Positions 10,376 to 22,151 of a stretch of DNA of 64,000 nt are shown in pieces. Where the stretch lies: NCBI RefSeq assembly GCF_013426205.1, contig NC_089422.1, positions 8,893,001 to 8,957,000 of the forward strand, in the 5' to 3' direction. The notes below the pieces were generated by a model. It was not told the origin of the DNA and made no database searches. It saw nothing but the letters and a program-made list of their open reading frames with translations. This DNA is from Metarhizium brunneum (Eukaryota > Ascomycota > Sordariomycetes > Hypocreales > Clavicipitaceae). The stretch's first letter is position 1. The number at the start of each line of letters is the position of its first letter. Made by a program: the position numbers and the translations under genes.

Positions 10376-13300
10376 CTAAAAGTACGCCATTGCAGACCAC
10401 CCAAGCACACCTTCCAGGTCGTCGCGTAAATCGGCGACGCCGTCGTAGCCTCCTCGCAGCGCGACGTCTGTCCGCTTTGCGGCCCCCAACTCGCTCCATC
10501 TGGCTAATACCGTGCCGTCGACCAAGGCCCTGCCCGACGAGGCTGCCGTTTCCACGCCCACCGCTACCGAGGACGGGTCTGGATACCGGTGTGCTTTGGT
10601 GTGAAGACCGCCGTGGGGAACAATCGCCGGGTGCAACTGATTCGTGACGGACAATAAGCGCCGGTACGTGGATTCGGCGAGGGGGGAGAGCGCGGCAAGC
10701 TGGCCCGAGGGACAGGCCAGCAGAAGCATGTGTGACGACGAGGAAGAAGCCTGCGGATAGGATGGGGAGTGGGTTCGCGGCAGGAGAAGTGTCGATGTGG
10801 GTGTGTTTGGTGTGACGGCAAAGGATGTCCGGTGCAGAAGCAGGTGGCCCTGCAGCGACTTGGGGTGCTCCGGGTTGAACTCCAAGATGTGCAAGTCTCC
10901 CTCCGCATCGACCGCCACCATGGACAAGTCCTCGCCGTCGGGTAAGAAGTCGGCCGCCAAGAGGGGCAGCTTGCCGCTGCTTTTGCCCAATATCTTGAAC
11001 GTGTAGGGCTCTTCGGTGTACCCTGCGAACCACAGGCCCTTGAACACATCTGCCATGACGCAGAGGCCGGTCCCGGGGAGCTCCTTGACGCTGGCTACGT
11101 GGCAGCTCATGTCCAAAAACGCTACAGGCAACAGAGATCCGTCCTCCTTGAGACCGCGGACCATGCACTTCTGGCCCTGGGCGACGAGCATCAATCCCTG
11201 CGCCCCAACTTCCGACAAGGCCGTCACGCCGCCTCGGGGTATTTCCTCCTTGGCGATTAGCTTGAGGCGTTTGTTTGTCTCTGGCCGCCCTGGTTCTGGA
11301 ATCACCGTCACAATGTCAAACACCTGCACTCGTCCTCTGGTTGGCAGATCCTCCCCCTTGGACAGCGCTGTGCCGACAGCGACGAGCATTTTCCTTTCCT
11401 TGGTTTCTTCTGACACCTCAAGGTGTAGAGTCTTCATGCTCTCAATCGATTCGCAAGGTTCCAGCTCCAGCTCATGGATTACCGTCCATGTTACTGGGTT
11501 AATGAGCTTCAGGATGCCTCGTGCCATGGTTGGCGGAAAGTTGCTAGTCTCCTTTGCCCATTCTTTGTGATAATCATCGTCTCGAGGAAGTTCAAATTGC
11601 TCCAGCTTGGTGCAGCCAACCACATAAGTGCCCGTAGGTTGATGATACGAAATCATGCCCACATCACCATCCAATGCTATCTTTTTGACGGAAACTCCTA
11701 ATTCGGTGAAGTTGGCGTTACTTGGAAGCTGCGTTACTCGGGCAATGCCCTCCATGTCGACGTAAATGAATCCTCGGTCACAACCCTCAGTGTGGAACGT
11801 GCTCATTCCTCGAACGCCCAAGCCTTGCAGGCCCATCACCCGCGGCTCGCTGTGACTACTCTTCAGCACAAAACTTGGTGAGGCATTTGGAAGAAAGACG
11901 GCGCCATAACCATTCACATTTGCACACCGTCGCAGTGGCACGAATCGCGGTGGTTCTGCGTCATCCTCGGATACCTCTGGAGCCGTCTTGGCAAGTGATG
12001 TGTTGACACATTTTTTGAAGAGCAAAGAGGCTGACAACTCAGCGTCGCCCTCTGCTTGACATCGTACAGGTTCGTAGATGGTCAAGTCATCACTAGCATG
12101 TCGTACCTAACATGGTTAGTATGTGAATGTGAATCACTCCAAGACACTTACAATCAGGTATGGCGTCTGTGAAATGGCATCGCCCAAATCAGCCACAAGA
12201 ATTTCCGTAATGCTCTCTTTGCTTGCCCCCTTTCTGGCTACAAAGGCTGCCGACAAGAAGGGTGGGATCGAAGTAAGAGCCTCTGCAACAAACACAGGCC
12301 TGGACACATCAGGCAGTGCGTAAACCTACGTCTGTCAGCGACGCACCCGAATCAGCTTCATGTAGAGACTTACATGCAAGGCACCAACTGAACTAAGCAA
12401 AAACATCATGATTCGATCCGTCTCGTCAGCTTGCTGTTCGTTGACATTATTCTGGAAGATCCCCTGTGTATCATTGTACAGGCATCCTGAAGCCCATTTG
12501 GTCGACTTGAGGGTTCCATCCGGCTTTAAAACCTCCTCCAGTTCGTTGTTGCTATGTATTTGGGCGATAAAGATGCTACTATCATCTCGAATCAGAAGCA
12601 GATATGGGTCGACTATGCTAGCACTCGTAGCTCGCGGTTCCGCCCCTGTGTCTTCATCTAACATGGGGAGGATTTGGCTCAATCCAAGATCTGGCTCAAA
12701 TTAGCACACACCGCACTTCCCAATGCTCGGCTGTAAAAAAAGAATAAAGAAAAAAGAGGAATACATACCCCCGTCATAGCATCGGACTTCGGATTTGAGA
12801 ACCTGAATGATTCGCATCTGCTTGCCCATTGTTCCGGCCTCCACAGTAAATCCAGCAGCTGGTTCGAACTCGGTGTCTTTCAACGTCTCGAACCCAGCCG
12901 CCGTCAATGCATATACATCCGACGTCTCATAGCCGTCAAGATCAACCTTGGCCACGATCATGTACTTGTCGTATTGTCCAGTTGTGTCGAAGTCGCTTGC
13001 TACCGCTGCGCCCTTTGACAAGGGTTTCTTGGCGCACATGGTCCAAAAGCCTCGTGCTTCCGGAAAATCAAATCTACCAATGACCTTGGGTTGGATTTCT
13101 CTATTGAGGATTGCCACTGAACCGCTGGGCCCTCGCCCAACGGCGCATGCCAACTCCAACTCTGCAGTTACGCCCTTCGACAAGGTTGCTTCCTCGCTGT
13201 CGGGCACCAATACGGGAGCGCCACAAGCAACATCGCGAATGGGTGCAATACTCAAAAGGGCATCTTGGATGCGAAAGCTGACTTCGCCCGGCTTGGAGCC

Positions 13301-14845
13301 CCCGTTGATGGTGTGGCTTGGCTTGGCCAGGCTCGCGTCGTTCCCGTAGAGATCATCGTCTTCATCATCATCCAGGTCGAGATCATCAACATCCAAAGCA
13401 AGGTCTGGGTCCAAGAGTCGCGACTTCTTTCTCTTCTCTTGGCCCTGTTTTCTCGACCAGCCCAGCACAATGGAGTCATTGCTTTCACTGCCCAAGAAAA
13501 GGGTATTGCTGCCTAATTTCGAAATACAAGACACTTGGCTTTTTATCAAATTCCCTCCGTATTCAGCACTTACTAGTCTGATGGAAATTTTAGACACGGT
13601 GCGGCCGTCGATGTGGAAGCAAACGATGGCTAGACGCCCATCATTCAGAATCAACAGCAGCTCACCAATATCATTTGCCAACAGTTCAACGGCACAGCCC
13701 TCCAGTCTCAGGCCCAACTCAGATTGGTCCACTAGGCTGAATGATGTCATTTGCTTTGCCATGTCGTTTACAGCCACGCCATTAGGTTTGCCAGACTGAT
13801 CAATGTGGATAAGCTCATTTTCGCCCACGAGCAAGGCGCCTCCCATGGGGGCGGGAAGAGCCATGACTCTGAAGAGGTCTTGTGGAAGTCCCGTGACTGA
13901 CAGAATAGTCGTTGATGCCCTTTGTTGCAGATCCAGAGTAAAGACCTTGTAAGTGAGGTGGTCCTTGATACCAAGCGCGGCTGATGGTGACTGCATCGAG
14001 GACAAAATGCCAAATGTGGGTTCCCTATACTCGTGCAAGAAGGCAAGGTGTACAGGATGCAGTAACGATGGATCTAAAAGCGGTAGTCGCAGGACAAATG
14101 ACGGAGTGTATCTTGATTTGACCAAGTCGTGGTCTCCCGGGCCGTCTCCGTTGGTCAGAGGTGGCTCCTCCTTGACGGGACGGGGCCCGTCCAGGTCTTC
14201 ATCCCAATCGTCCATTTCCAAATCCTCTTCGCTCTGGGTAAAGGGCAAAATGGCCAGGTTTCTGCTTCCAAATTTGAAAGCAACACATCTGCTGCCAGGA
14301 TCAGCCTCGAGGTAGTTGACATAGTCGCCAAAGGGCATCTCCCATGGCGCGCCTTGTAATTCGTCCTTTTCGTAATAATGAATGGATGTGGTTTCGAGTG
14401 TGTGCCTCTGAGGATGCCACTCTGTCAGGCACATTTTGGCGGCCTTGTAAGCCAGGAGCAAGGCTTCACCTCCGGATGGTGTATTCTTGACTTTGACTCT
14501 GGCCAGGCCAATGACAGTCCCTGCTAATGGAATCTCGGCGATGAGAACAAGCTTGGTAATGTTGGAGGGGTCGGCTCGAACGATGAGTGACTCGCCGCCG
14601 AGAAAAGAAGATTCGAGGCCATCGTCGTCGTTGGCGCGGCGGTCGAAATGTACATGGTCCTCTTTGACGGAGGATTGCGCGTCTTGGGCTTGAGGATCAA
14701 GTTCGGCAGGGATTGATCTGGTGGAAAAGATCTGTAGAAGGGAGCCTTTGGCGACGACGAGGTTATTGGCAGAGGCAGAAGTCAATGGCAAGCTCAAGGA
14801 GTGTGTGACGGCCGAAGGAGGCACGAGCTCGGTGTACACCTGCAT
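10376..14845 (-). CDS. cft1: Cft1, the CPSF160-type subunit of the pre-mRNA cleavage and polyadenylation factor
   Basis: Four exons, 14845-12769, 12690-12374, 12325-12152 and 12106-10376, give 1432 residues, the usual length for filamentous-fungal Cft1. Introns are 12768-12691 (78 nt), 12373-12326 (48 nt) and 12151-12107 (45 nt), with donors GTATGT, GTAAGT and GTAAGT. The N-terminus (MQVYTELVPPSAVTHSL, then NNLVVAKGSLLQIFS) is diagnostic. The protein is built of WD-like beta-propellers, with an MMS1-type N-terminal half and a CPSF-A region in the last 350 residues, ending in a DLEGVLGW-type tail. Acidic stretches (for example around LDVDDLDLDDDEDD) sit in surface loops. Cft1 scaffolds the complex that recognises the polyadenylation signal and is nuclear. 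It is divergent from the LMBD1-like gene over a 1-kb promoter region. Boundaries are well supported because every junction restores family-typical sequence. Confidence 0.95.
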
Positions 14846-15850
14846 GGCGCAAGACCATTATCCCAGCATCCGGACGAGTTAAATATGAAGCCAGCCGGAT
14901 TCCGGAGAGTCGAGCGAGGATGTGCGGCTTCGGAGCGGCGGCAATGGGCGGTATTTGCGCGGCAATGTCGAGGATCGCAAATAGCCAAGGCTGAATTTCA
15001 AGGTGCGCTGCGCACGGTGGTGACTCTGGTGAGCTCCAGGCATGGATGCACAAAGGCTTCGCGATCCACTGAGATTTGGGCGGATCAATTCGCAGCCGCG
15101 CCGGCAACAATAAAGTGGTGCCTGCTTGGCGTGCACACGTGCATTAGCAGGGGGCTACGTAAGTACTAAGTAGACGGTCAATAGCACCCACAAACTTGTC
15201 GACGGTGCAGGGACTGCACGCATGCCATGCCTAGCTCCAACCGCACATGAATGAATAGCTCCAGTCCTCAATGCTCCAGATGTCATCTTGGCTCAAATAC
15301 TCAGACCCAACTAGCATAGCCTTGTACCTGCAAATGCTAGTCCCAAACGCCTCGCACCATCCGAATTTTTGACCTCGAAACATGGGATGCCAGTTGCCCA
15401 GCAATCACTTGCGCCGCCAGCTCGCCATGTCTCGGCTCAGGGCACATGCAGCAAGCTCCACTGAAACAAACACTGAAAGCACCCAGAACCAGGCATGGAA
15501 CAGTGGTGTACCAGAATACCTGCGTGAGCTTTAACCAATCACATGGCGCCAGAACCCCGGCTGAAATGTCTACCCGTCCGTCGCCTGGTTGCACGTTCCC
15601 GTTCCTTGCTGCCGTCTCGTATCCATGACGTCTCCATCATCGAGGCTCCACGACAGCCCGAACATTAAAGCCAACCCACGTTGCGTCACGCCCGTTTTGC
15701 CTCCCGCTTTGCTCGGCTTCAACAGCTTCAGCATCTCGCGTCCAGCTTCGCCCTCGAGCCCCCATCTGCCATCTATTCATATCAACCGACCACCAATTCA
15801 GTGAACCACTTCGCGACGCCGTCTGCCCAGACCAATGCCGACCGTCCACC
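14846..15850. promoter_or_regulatory. Divergent promoter region, cft1 / LMBD1-like gene
   Basis: One kilobase separates the two start codons. It contains only short frames. Pyrimidine-rich tracts lie directly upstream of the start at 15851 on the plus strand, consistent with a leader. No TATA box is obvious, which fits housekeeping genes. Confidence 0.5.
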
Positions 15851-17629
15851 ATGGCTGACGCAGGTCTCGTGCAAGCCAGCTTGATCTGGACCACATACGC
15901 CATAGCCGTCGTCCTCTGCTTCCTTGCAGCCATCATCACAACCTTTACCTGGCAGACCCCGCGCGACCGTTCCGCCGTGGTAAGCATCGTCGCCATCATC
16001 ACTCTCACCTCCTTGCTCGCCACCGTCCTGCTGCTGCCCGTCGACATCGCCCTCGTCTCCGCCACCAACTCCGTCTCGCAAGGCGCCAAGAAGGATTGGG
16101 CCACTCCCGAGAGAGTGAACAGCATCCTACTTACCCTCAAGATCGTCTACTACTGCTTGTATAGCGCCGACGCCTTGCTATGTCTGGTCGTCATTCCCTT
16201 CGCCTACTTTTGGTACGAGGAGTATGACGAGATCGAGTTTGAGGAGCAAGGAAGGACATGGCACAGCCGATTCTGGGCTGCGTGCAAGTACACATTGTTC
16301 TTTGTTGCCTTGGTCGTCGTACTGTTCCTGCTGGGCTTCTTCATGCCGTCTCCAGGGGACTCGTCCAAGGCACACTGGGACTTGGACTACTTCAAGGATC
16401 TAATTGCGCGGAATCATGCAGAAAAGGCCCTTACCTTTGCCCTGGGCCTGCTGATCACATTGGGAACTCTCCTGTACGTCGTCTACACGGGTTCGGGCCT
16501 GGCCATGATGCCCATTGCCTTTATCAAATCCGCGCCCTCCATGTCGGCGCCTCAGCTCTCCGCGACCACAGCTTCTCAGCTGGAGCAAAACCGCGAAAGG
16601 CAGCGCCAGCTTGAGATGCGCAATTCCGGCCGCCAAGACGGAATGTCCCGCAAGGACCGTCGTGAGCTTGATGCGCTCATTAGAGAAGAGCAGACGCTGG
16701 TGCGTCGCGAACGCCTTGCTGCCGAAGCACAGGGCGAAGGCAAGAGCAGAGTATATCAAGCTTGGCTCAGGCTCTGTGCTCTATTGCGGCCACTCAAGAT
16801 GCTCTGCGGCATCCTTCTCCTGGCCACCTCGCTGCTTATATGGGTATCCATGCTCATCACGGGCATCGACAAGGCCAAAAACTCGGTATGCAAGCAACGC
16901 TGCGGCTACATCCTCGGTAACATTCACATCTTCCAGCCCCTCAACTGGGTCTTTGTCAAGCTCGCCCGCGTCTTTCCTATCGACTATGTCCTCATGGCGC
17001 TGTTGATCCTCTTTCTCTTTAGCAGCACCATCTCGGGCATCGCCACCGTCGGCATCCGCTTCCTCTGGATCCGCATCTTCCAAATCCGCCGCGGCAGAAC
17101 TGCCCCCCAGGCACTGCTCATCGCCACCGTCATGCTCACGCTCGCCGTCCTCGCCATCAACTATGCCGTCGGCATGTTCATGGCGCCACAGTACTCCATA
17201 TATGGCACGCAGACATTCTGCTCCAACAAGCCCGAGTACCCCGGCGCACAGCCCTCTTGCAAAGGCCAGCCAGATCTTGTGCGTCCTTGCTCGGAGCAGC
17301 TCGACTTCAAGCACGCCAAGGACATTTGCACGCCATCCGTCATGTCTACATTCCTGAACCGCATTACCATGACGTGGCCATTCTTTGGCATCGTCGATTT
17401 CTGGGCCCAGTTTGCCTTTTTGGCCGTATTTTTGATCGTGTTCGCAACAGCCATTGTGCGCAGCCCAAGAGTAAATATCGCCGAGCTGGATGAGGATGCC
17501 GAGGATGCCGAGGAGGAAGGCCTGTTGGCTGCTACGGGGAGACGCCTCAACGCCACGTGGGAGGATGTGCGTAGGAGTCCAGCATATGGATCGACTCGGA
17601 ATGGGAGGAGTGACAACTCGAGAGCGTAA
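15851..17629 (+). CDS. LMBR1-family membrane protein, probable lysosomal/vacuolar cobalamin-transporter type (LMBD1)
   Basis: A single exon encodes 592 residues with about nine membrane segments, the family's usual length and topology. The N-terminus ([20 protein letters not shown]) and the pattern of four to five early helices followed by a charged cytosolic loop (about residues 235-300, rich in Arg/Glu/Gln) match fungal members annotated as probable lysosomal cobalamin transporters. A Cys-rich luminal loop follows the eighth segment (about residues 455-495). The tail is acidic (a [11 protein letters not shown] run). In animals LMBD1 helps export cobalamin from lysosomes; most fungi do not use cobalamin, so the true substrate or role here is unknown. 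It is convergent with the ANCHR-like gene at 18592. Confidence 0.92.
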   Translation: MADAGLVQASLIWTTYAIAVVLCFLAAIITTFTWQTPRDRSAVVSIVAIITLTSLLATVLLLPVDIALVSATNSVSQGAKKDWATPERVNSILLTLKIVYYCLYSADALLCLVVIPFAYFWYEEYDEIEFEEQGRTWHSRFWAACKYTLFFVALVVVLFLLGFFMPSPGDSSKAHWDLDYFKDLIARNHAEKALTFALGLLITLGTLLYVVYTGSGLAMMPIAFIKSAPSMSAPQLSATTASQLEQNRERQRQLEMRNSGRQDGMSRKDRRELDALIREEQTLVRRERLAAEAQGEGKSRVYQAWLRLCALLRPLKMLCGILLLATSLLIWVSMLITGIDKAKNSVCKQRCGYILGNIHIFQPLNWVFVKLARVFPIDYVLMALLILFLFSSTISGIATVGIRFLWIRIFQIRRGRTAPQALLIATVMLTLAVLAINYAVGMFMAPQYSIYGTQTFCSNKPEYPGAQPSCKGQPDLVRPCSEQLDFKHAKDICTPSVMSTFLNRITMTWPFFGIVDFWAQFAFLAVFLIVFATAIVRSPRVNIAELDEDAEDAEEEGLLAATGRRLNATWEDVRRSPAYGSTRNGRSDNSRA

Positions 17630-18591
17630 ATGAAGTTTTGGGTTGTTGTTTTTTCTTTTTCAATTTAAGAAGTAGGGTTAGGCAGCATACGTTTTAGGTT
17701 TGGGAAAGCACAGATAGGCAAGCTGGAGTTGAATTGATTTATTATTGGCACTGGTGGCGGACGACAGGAGTCGCTGTAGGAGCTTTTGTGAATTATGGTC
17801 ATGTAGGCAGCAAGGCTCGATGAGCCCTTTGAGCCCTAGCTTGTGCCGCGGCCAGTTTTATCGCTTTGTTTCCTGGAAAGGCAAGAACTTGATGTTCTTG
17901 TGTGTAAGTGTATTGTGCCCTGGTCTGCTTGATAAACAGCCCTTTGTCGTAGACTACAGGCCTCGGGGGTGTCGACGACGACGAGCGTATGCCGGTACAA
18001 CTACTGCGCCGCAACTTCTGGAGCCATGGCGGGAAGCCTGTCATGAAGGAAATGGCTCGCCAGGAGTCCGACGAGTCCAAGACTACATTGCGAGTTGCGG
18101 GTATGAAATGGTTCCAGGACCATCTGGCGTACAGTGAAAGTAGATACACTAGCAAAATGTACAGACACGAGTCCCGCCGTTTCCCTCGCTATTTGGAGCC
18201 AACACCTGGCGGGCGAGCATATCGCCGGCTTTGCGCAAATTTCCGGTCGCATAGATGGATCGGGGTGCTGCCGCGCTTCGACCAGTCTGGCATTCCGTCC
18301 CCTGGCTACACCCACCAGTATAATCGCGGAGTCTGTATCGTCCCGGACCACGTACAGTAGAATAGAGAGGCCGGGGGTAATAACACAACCGGCCGCCTGT
18401 TCAAGAAGCACAGAAACACAGATCGGCGGCGGTTATACGACGGCCATGGCGGGACAAAAGCCCCGCGTGCTCTACAAGCAGCAGATTGCCCCTTTGAGGG
18501 TTCCGTCCAGGCGAGTGCGCCGGCGGCGGGTTTGAGCGACGTCTGGTGGCCGTCTTGTGCTGTCCGGTCCGGTAGTTTCCAGCAAATCCTG
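17630..18591. other. Intergenic region between convergent genes
   Basis: Holds the 3' ends of the LMBD1-like and ANCHR-like transcripts. Overlapping frames of 100-136 codons occur on both strands between 17.7 and 18.6 kb, with no domain, signal peptide or splice chain, and I do not call a gene. Confidence 0.5.
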
Positions 18592-19635
18592 CTAGGCCCC
18601 CAGCGCAATCTTGCCCTCCTTGCCGCCGTCCCTCGTGAACTGCACCGCCTTGTGGCTCCGTTCGTCCCACGCGGCCGCCGGCCCGACGTGCATCTCCCTC
18701 CAGCACCGGGCGCAGTAGACGTCTCCGTCGCACCCTAGGCACCGGAGCGTGGCGTCCTCCAGGCACACCGTGCACCAGGAGTCGGCGTCGTCGTCTGTGT
18801 AGCTTGTCCTGCTCGTCAGCCTGTTTACGCGCTTGGATGGTTTTGACGTGGGCACCGAGGGGAGGTCGTCTTGTGCCGTGGGGGCGAGGAGGGCGGCCAT
18901 GCGTGCGGTGATGTCGTCTAGTCCTCGGGGCTTGGGCGACGTGTCTTGCGGGAGGTCCGGGTTTGCAGGGACCGACGGCAGTGCAATGTCTGTCTCTCCT
19001 TGTGGTGGTTCTTGGCGCTGTTTGCCGTCCTGCGCTTCGACTTGTATTTCGTCTTTGAGACGGGCAAGTACGTCGTCCACCTCTTGTGCCATTTGCTCCC
19101 CGTCCGAGTCATCCGAGTTGGCTGCTTGCTTTGCCTTGTTGTCGTCGGAGTCCTTGGGTATTTGGGCTGATAATTGCTCCAGGAGGGCTTGAACATGTTC
19201 GTCCTTGGACTCGGGTTCGGGGGTGTCAGGGTTGTCAAGGTCCGCGAGCATCTCCTCTAGTGCCCTGTCGTCTGTTTCAAAGAGGGCGTCTACATCGTCC
19301 TCGCTGGTTGGGGTCTTTTTTGAACCTGGCGCATCTGCTGTTTGTGCTGTGGTCCGCTCTGTGGTTTTGGCAGACGCTGGCGAGATAGGTCCATCTGCCT
19401 GGCTGCGGAGATTCTTGAGCCGGGCGGCGAGCATATCCCCCTTTGTTGGCGTCTTGGCTCGCTCAATGACGTCGAATTTTATACTATGGCCGTTAGTGAT
19501 CCGCATTTTGACACTATTGAAATGGGCGAGGGGGGATGTGCCGTACGGATTTGATGCTGGGATTTTGGGCGAACCGCCCTCACCGCGGAGGGCTTGAAGC
19601 CTGGAGAGGAGCGAGTTATCGACGTCATCAGACAT
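18592..19635 (-). CDS. ANCHR/ZFYVE19-like zinc-binding protein
   Basis: The frame is open for 347 codons, but I favour two exons, 19635-19547 and 19483-18592 (326 residues). The 63-nt intron between them has donor GTACGG, branch CACTAAC and acceptor CATAG; it is a multiple of three with no stop, so retention is possible. The N-terminal half is acidic and carries the short motif ERAKTP followed by a region with LAARLKNLR, as in ANCHR homologues (MIT-interacting-like helices). The C-terminus has a compact zinc site: CX2C, seven residues, CX2C, five residues, CX2C, then His residues in REMHVG and DERSHKA. Animal ANCHR is an abscission-checkpoint regulator that binds VPS4; the fungal role is not known. 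The zinc module and overall order are seen, the function is inferred from the family. Confidence 0.85.
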   Translation of the reverse strand: MSDDVDNSLLSRLQALRGEGGSPKIPASNPYGTSPLAHFNSVKMRITNGHSIKFDVIERAKTPTKGDMLAARLKNLRSQADGPISPASAKTTERTTAQTADAPGSKKTPTSEDDVDALFETDDRALEEMLADLDNPDTPEPESKDEHVQALLEQLSAQIPKDSDDNKAKQAANSDDSDGEQMAQEVDDVLARLKDEIQVEAQDGKQRQEPPQGETDIALPSVPANPDLPQDTSPKPRGLDDITARMAALLAPTAQDDLPSVPTSKPSKRVNRLTSRTSYTDDDADSWCTVCLEDATLRCLGCDGDVYCARCWREMHVGPAAAWDERSHKAVQFTRDGGKEGKIALGA

Positions 19636-19984
19636 TTGGACTTGTTAGCACCCTGGATGCGCCTTGGAATAACCCTCCTAGCGTCTGTAGACGAGACTTT
19701 TTTGCCTTTTGTGAAGGCTACGGGCTGTCGTTTGAGATGAGGTGAGTAGCAGGTCAGGTGAGTAGGTTCAAGGTTGCGCAGCCACACGTCTGAGTGAAAA
19801 TGCGCAACATGGAGTGGGGATTGACATCTGAAGTCCATCTGCAGCCTTACATTTACATCCATGGCATCACCACTACATATAGGCACGGCTTGGCAATAAT
19901 TTCTCTACAAAATAATCCAAAGTCTAATGAATAACACAAACCTGGTCTCATCACTCATCATGGTATCGTTCTCTCCAACTCCAA
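19636..19984. other. Short intergenic spacer
   Basis: 349 bp between the stop codon of the Zn2Cys6 gene and the start of the ANCHR-like gene, both on the minus strand. It must hold the promoter of the latter; no gene or repeat is seen. Confidence 0.5.
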
Positions 19985-22151
19985 TCACTGCCCATCGGGC
20001 CGCAACCAATCAAAGGTGTGCAAAAGTTCAAAGTTGAAAAAGTCATTCATGTCTCCAGAAAACCCGACTCCAAAATCGCCAACCCAGTCCATCGGCGCGG
20101 TGACCTGCGGCGCGCCCTCATTCAAAGCCTGGTCCAAAACGTGCCGCACCGCCTTCTTCACACTGCTGCAGCTCTCCGTGTTGGGAGCCATGGGACCAAC
20201 CCAGTCCAGAAATCCAACCAGCAGACTGAGTTGCTGGATCAAGCGCGACCTCGTAATGGGGGGGTTTGTGCTACTACTGCGGCTCGGGGTGGTTGCTACT
20301 GAGCTCCGACCACGGAGTAATTCCATGCAAAGAATACCGGCGGCCGGCGCGGCGTAGCACATCAGTAGCCATTCGGAGTCGCCCGACACGCCGAATAACT
20401 TTTCCTGGTGCGTCCAGAATATGAGTGTCAGAGAAATCATTTCGAAGCTGATGTCGATGATTTCGGAGCCGAGCATGGAGCTGCCTTTGCTGAGGAGACG
20501 CTCGATGAAGAACATGTTTTGGAGGTGGTCGAGGCGGATCATGACGCGGGAGTACAGGGTAGGCCCGTCCGTGTCTGGATCATTTATATCCGTGTCGCGG
20601 TAGATGAGGACTTTGGGGAACCGGTCTAGGGCCTCCAACTCTCTCCTCCGCAAGTCGATTCTGGTGCTGGAGTTAGCCGGGAGGACATGCCGATGGGTAC
20701 ACGACCGCCACTTACAAGACTTGGTCTGTATCACCACTCGGCGTGATCTGGAGCGCGATTTCCAAAATCTGCTCCTTGATCAGAGTCAGTATCATCTTGG
20801 CTCTCATCATGGTCCCGGAGAAAATCTTGCCCCTGTTGTTCCACCCGTGCTCGTCAACATTGGGACTGTTGGCCAGCGAGTTGCCGTCGCTGTTTAGCAA
20901 CTCCTCGTCGCTGACATCTAGCGGCAGTGGTGTCGTGGCAAACCTGCTGCCAATGAGCGGAGGCCGGCCGGTAAATGTAGCAACGACTTTGTCGCTCTTG
21001 AAGATCATGCTGTAAAGCCGACGCTTCATCTCCGAGCTGATGGAGTGGTCATTGATCATGGAAGGCGGCGTGACGTGTAAACCAAGGAAGCTGGTCAGAG
21101 CGGCAAGCTCTCCGTGGATTCTCCAGAACTGAATGCCTATTGGTGAGTTAGCTTACATGGTGGTGAAAAGCGTGGAGAGGAAAAAAACAGACGTACTTGC
21201 ATCGCCGCTGATGATGGACTGAATAATGCCGTATCTGTACAGTAGGATCGCAAGCATTGAGTTGGCCGTGGAGCCGTTCTTGCATATATCCACGCACATG
21301 CCCGCACCGAGCGTATACTTATTGAGCAGTCTCCGTCGATCAGTATCACGCAGTTGCTGGGTCTCGCGGAGCTCAGCATTCTCGGGGAGCGATTTTGTGC
21401 CCAGTGCCCAGTAGCAAAACAGGAGCCCAAGCGACTCCCACCGCATCTTTTGGCCGGAAAATGACCGCAGCCACGCGATTGGATCTGTGTGCTCTTCCCG
21501 GAGTGGTATCGAGCTGTTCCGACACAGAATCCTAGCCATGGTTGTCAGGTTGTCCTGCGTCCTCGTGCCCTCGAGCACATGGCCAAACGTGATCCATAGG
21601 CTCTCGTTCAATATCTGTGCCGCAAGCCGACACCAGCCGTCAATTGGATTTACATAAAGCTTAAACAAGGCACTGCAGGTCGCACGATCAGGGATGGACC
21701 GCAGAATGCTCAGTGACCTAGAGGACGGGTGTTCCTCGAACAGGGCAAACGGCAGGTCCTCGGCTTGCTCCGGAGTTTGTGCGCTCTGCGGCAAGACAGT
21801 CTGGGTATCCTGGAAGACGGCGGAAAAGCTGGTGGCCCCCAGATATCCCACGTTATTGTCAGGCTGAGGTGAGAAGTCGCGCGGGAGCCCAGTCGGCGGC
21901 TGCGTGGCAAGGCGTGGTGAGGGCGAAGCAGGGGGCGTGAACTTGAGCCGCTTTTGCGGCGGCTGGTCAATGACGTATATACACGAGTCCATGATATTTC
22001 CGCGCCGGCACCTCGAACAGACGGGCAATTGATGGTCGCACGCTACCTTGCGCTTGCGACATGGTTCACACGCCTGCTGACGGCCGTTGCGACGACGTGG
22101 AGCACTCCCTTGAGCGCCGTCGAGGCGGCTGGGTTCAGGAACAGATGTCAT
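19985..22151 (-). CDS. Zn2Cys6 fungal transcription factor with fungal-specific regulatory domain
   Basis: Three exons, 22151-21197, 21136-20716 and 20666-19985, give 685 residues. Intron 1 (21196-21137) has donor GTACGT and acceptor AATAG; intron 2 (20715-20667) has donor GTAAGT and a CTAAC branch. Residues 28-57 are a zinc cluster (CX2CX6CX6CX2CX8C) with the basic run RKRKVAC. A Pro/Ser linker follows, then the fungal-TF homology region begins with LYVNPIDGWCRLAA. Between about residues 235 and 275 the typical motif around WESLGLLFCYWALG is visible. The start could instead be the in-frame ATG at 22169, six codons upstream. Factors of this kind bind CGG-containing inverted repeats and often control metabolism. 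No obvious target cluster adjoins it. Confidence 0.92.

Noticed and set aside
10341..11168. 275-codon minus-strand ORF overlapping the 3' end of CFT1
   Set aside because: It is an alternative frame of the CFT1 last exon with Arg/Gly-rich, domain-free translation.
13513..13573. Possible intron inside CFT1 exon 1 (donor GTAAGT, acceptor TTAG on the minus strand)
   Set aside because: Its length is 61 nt, so removal would shift the frame, and the read-through sequence matches what is expected of Cft1 in this region.
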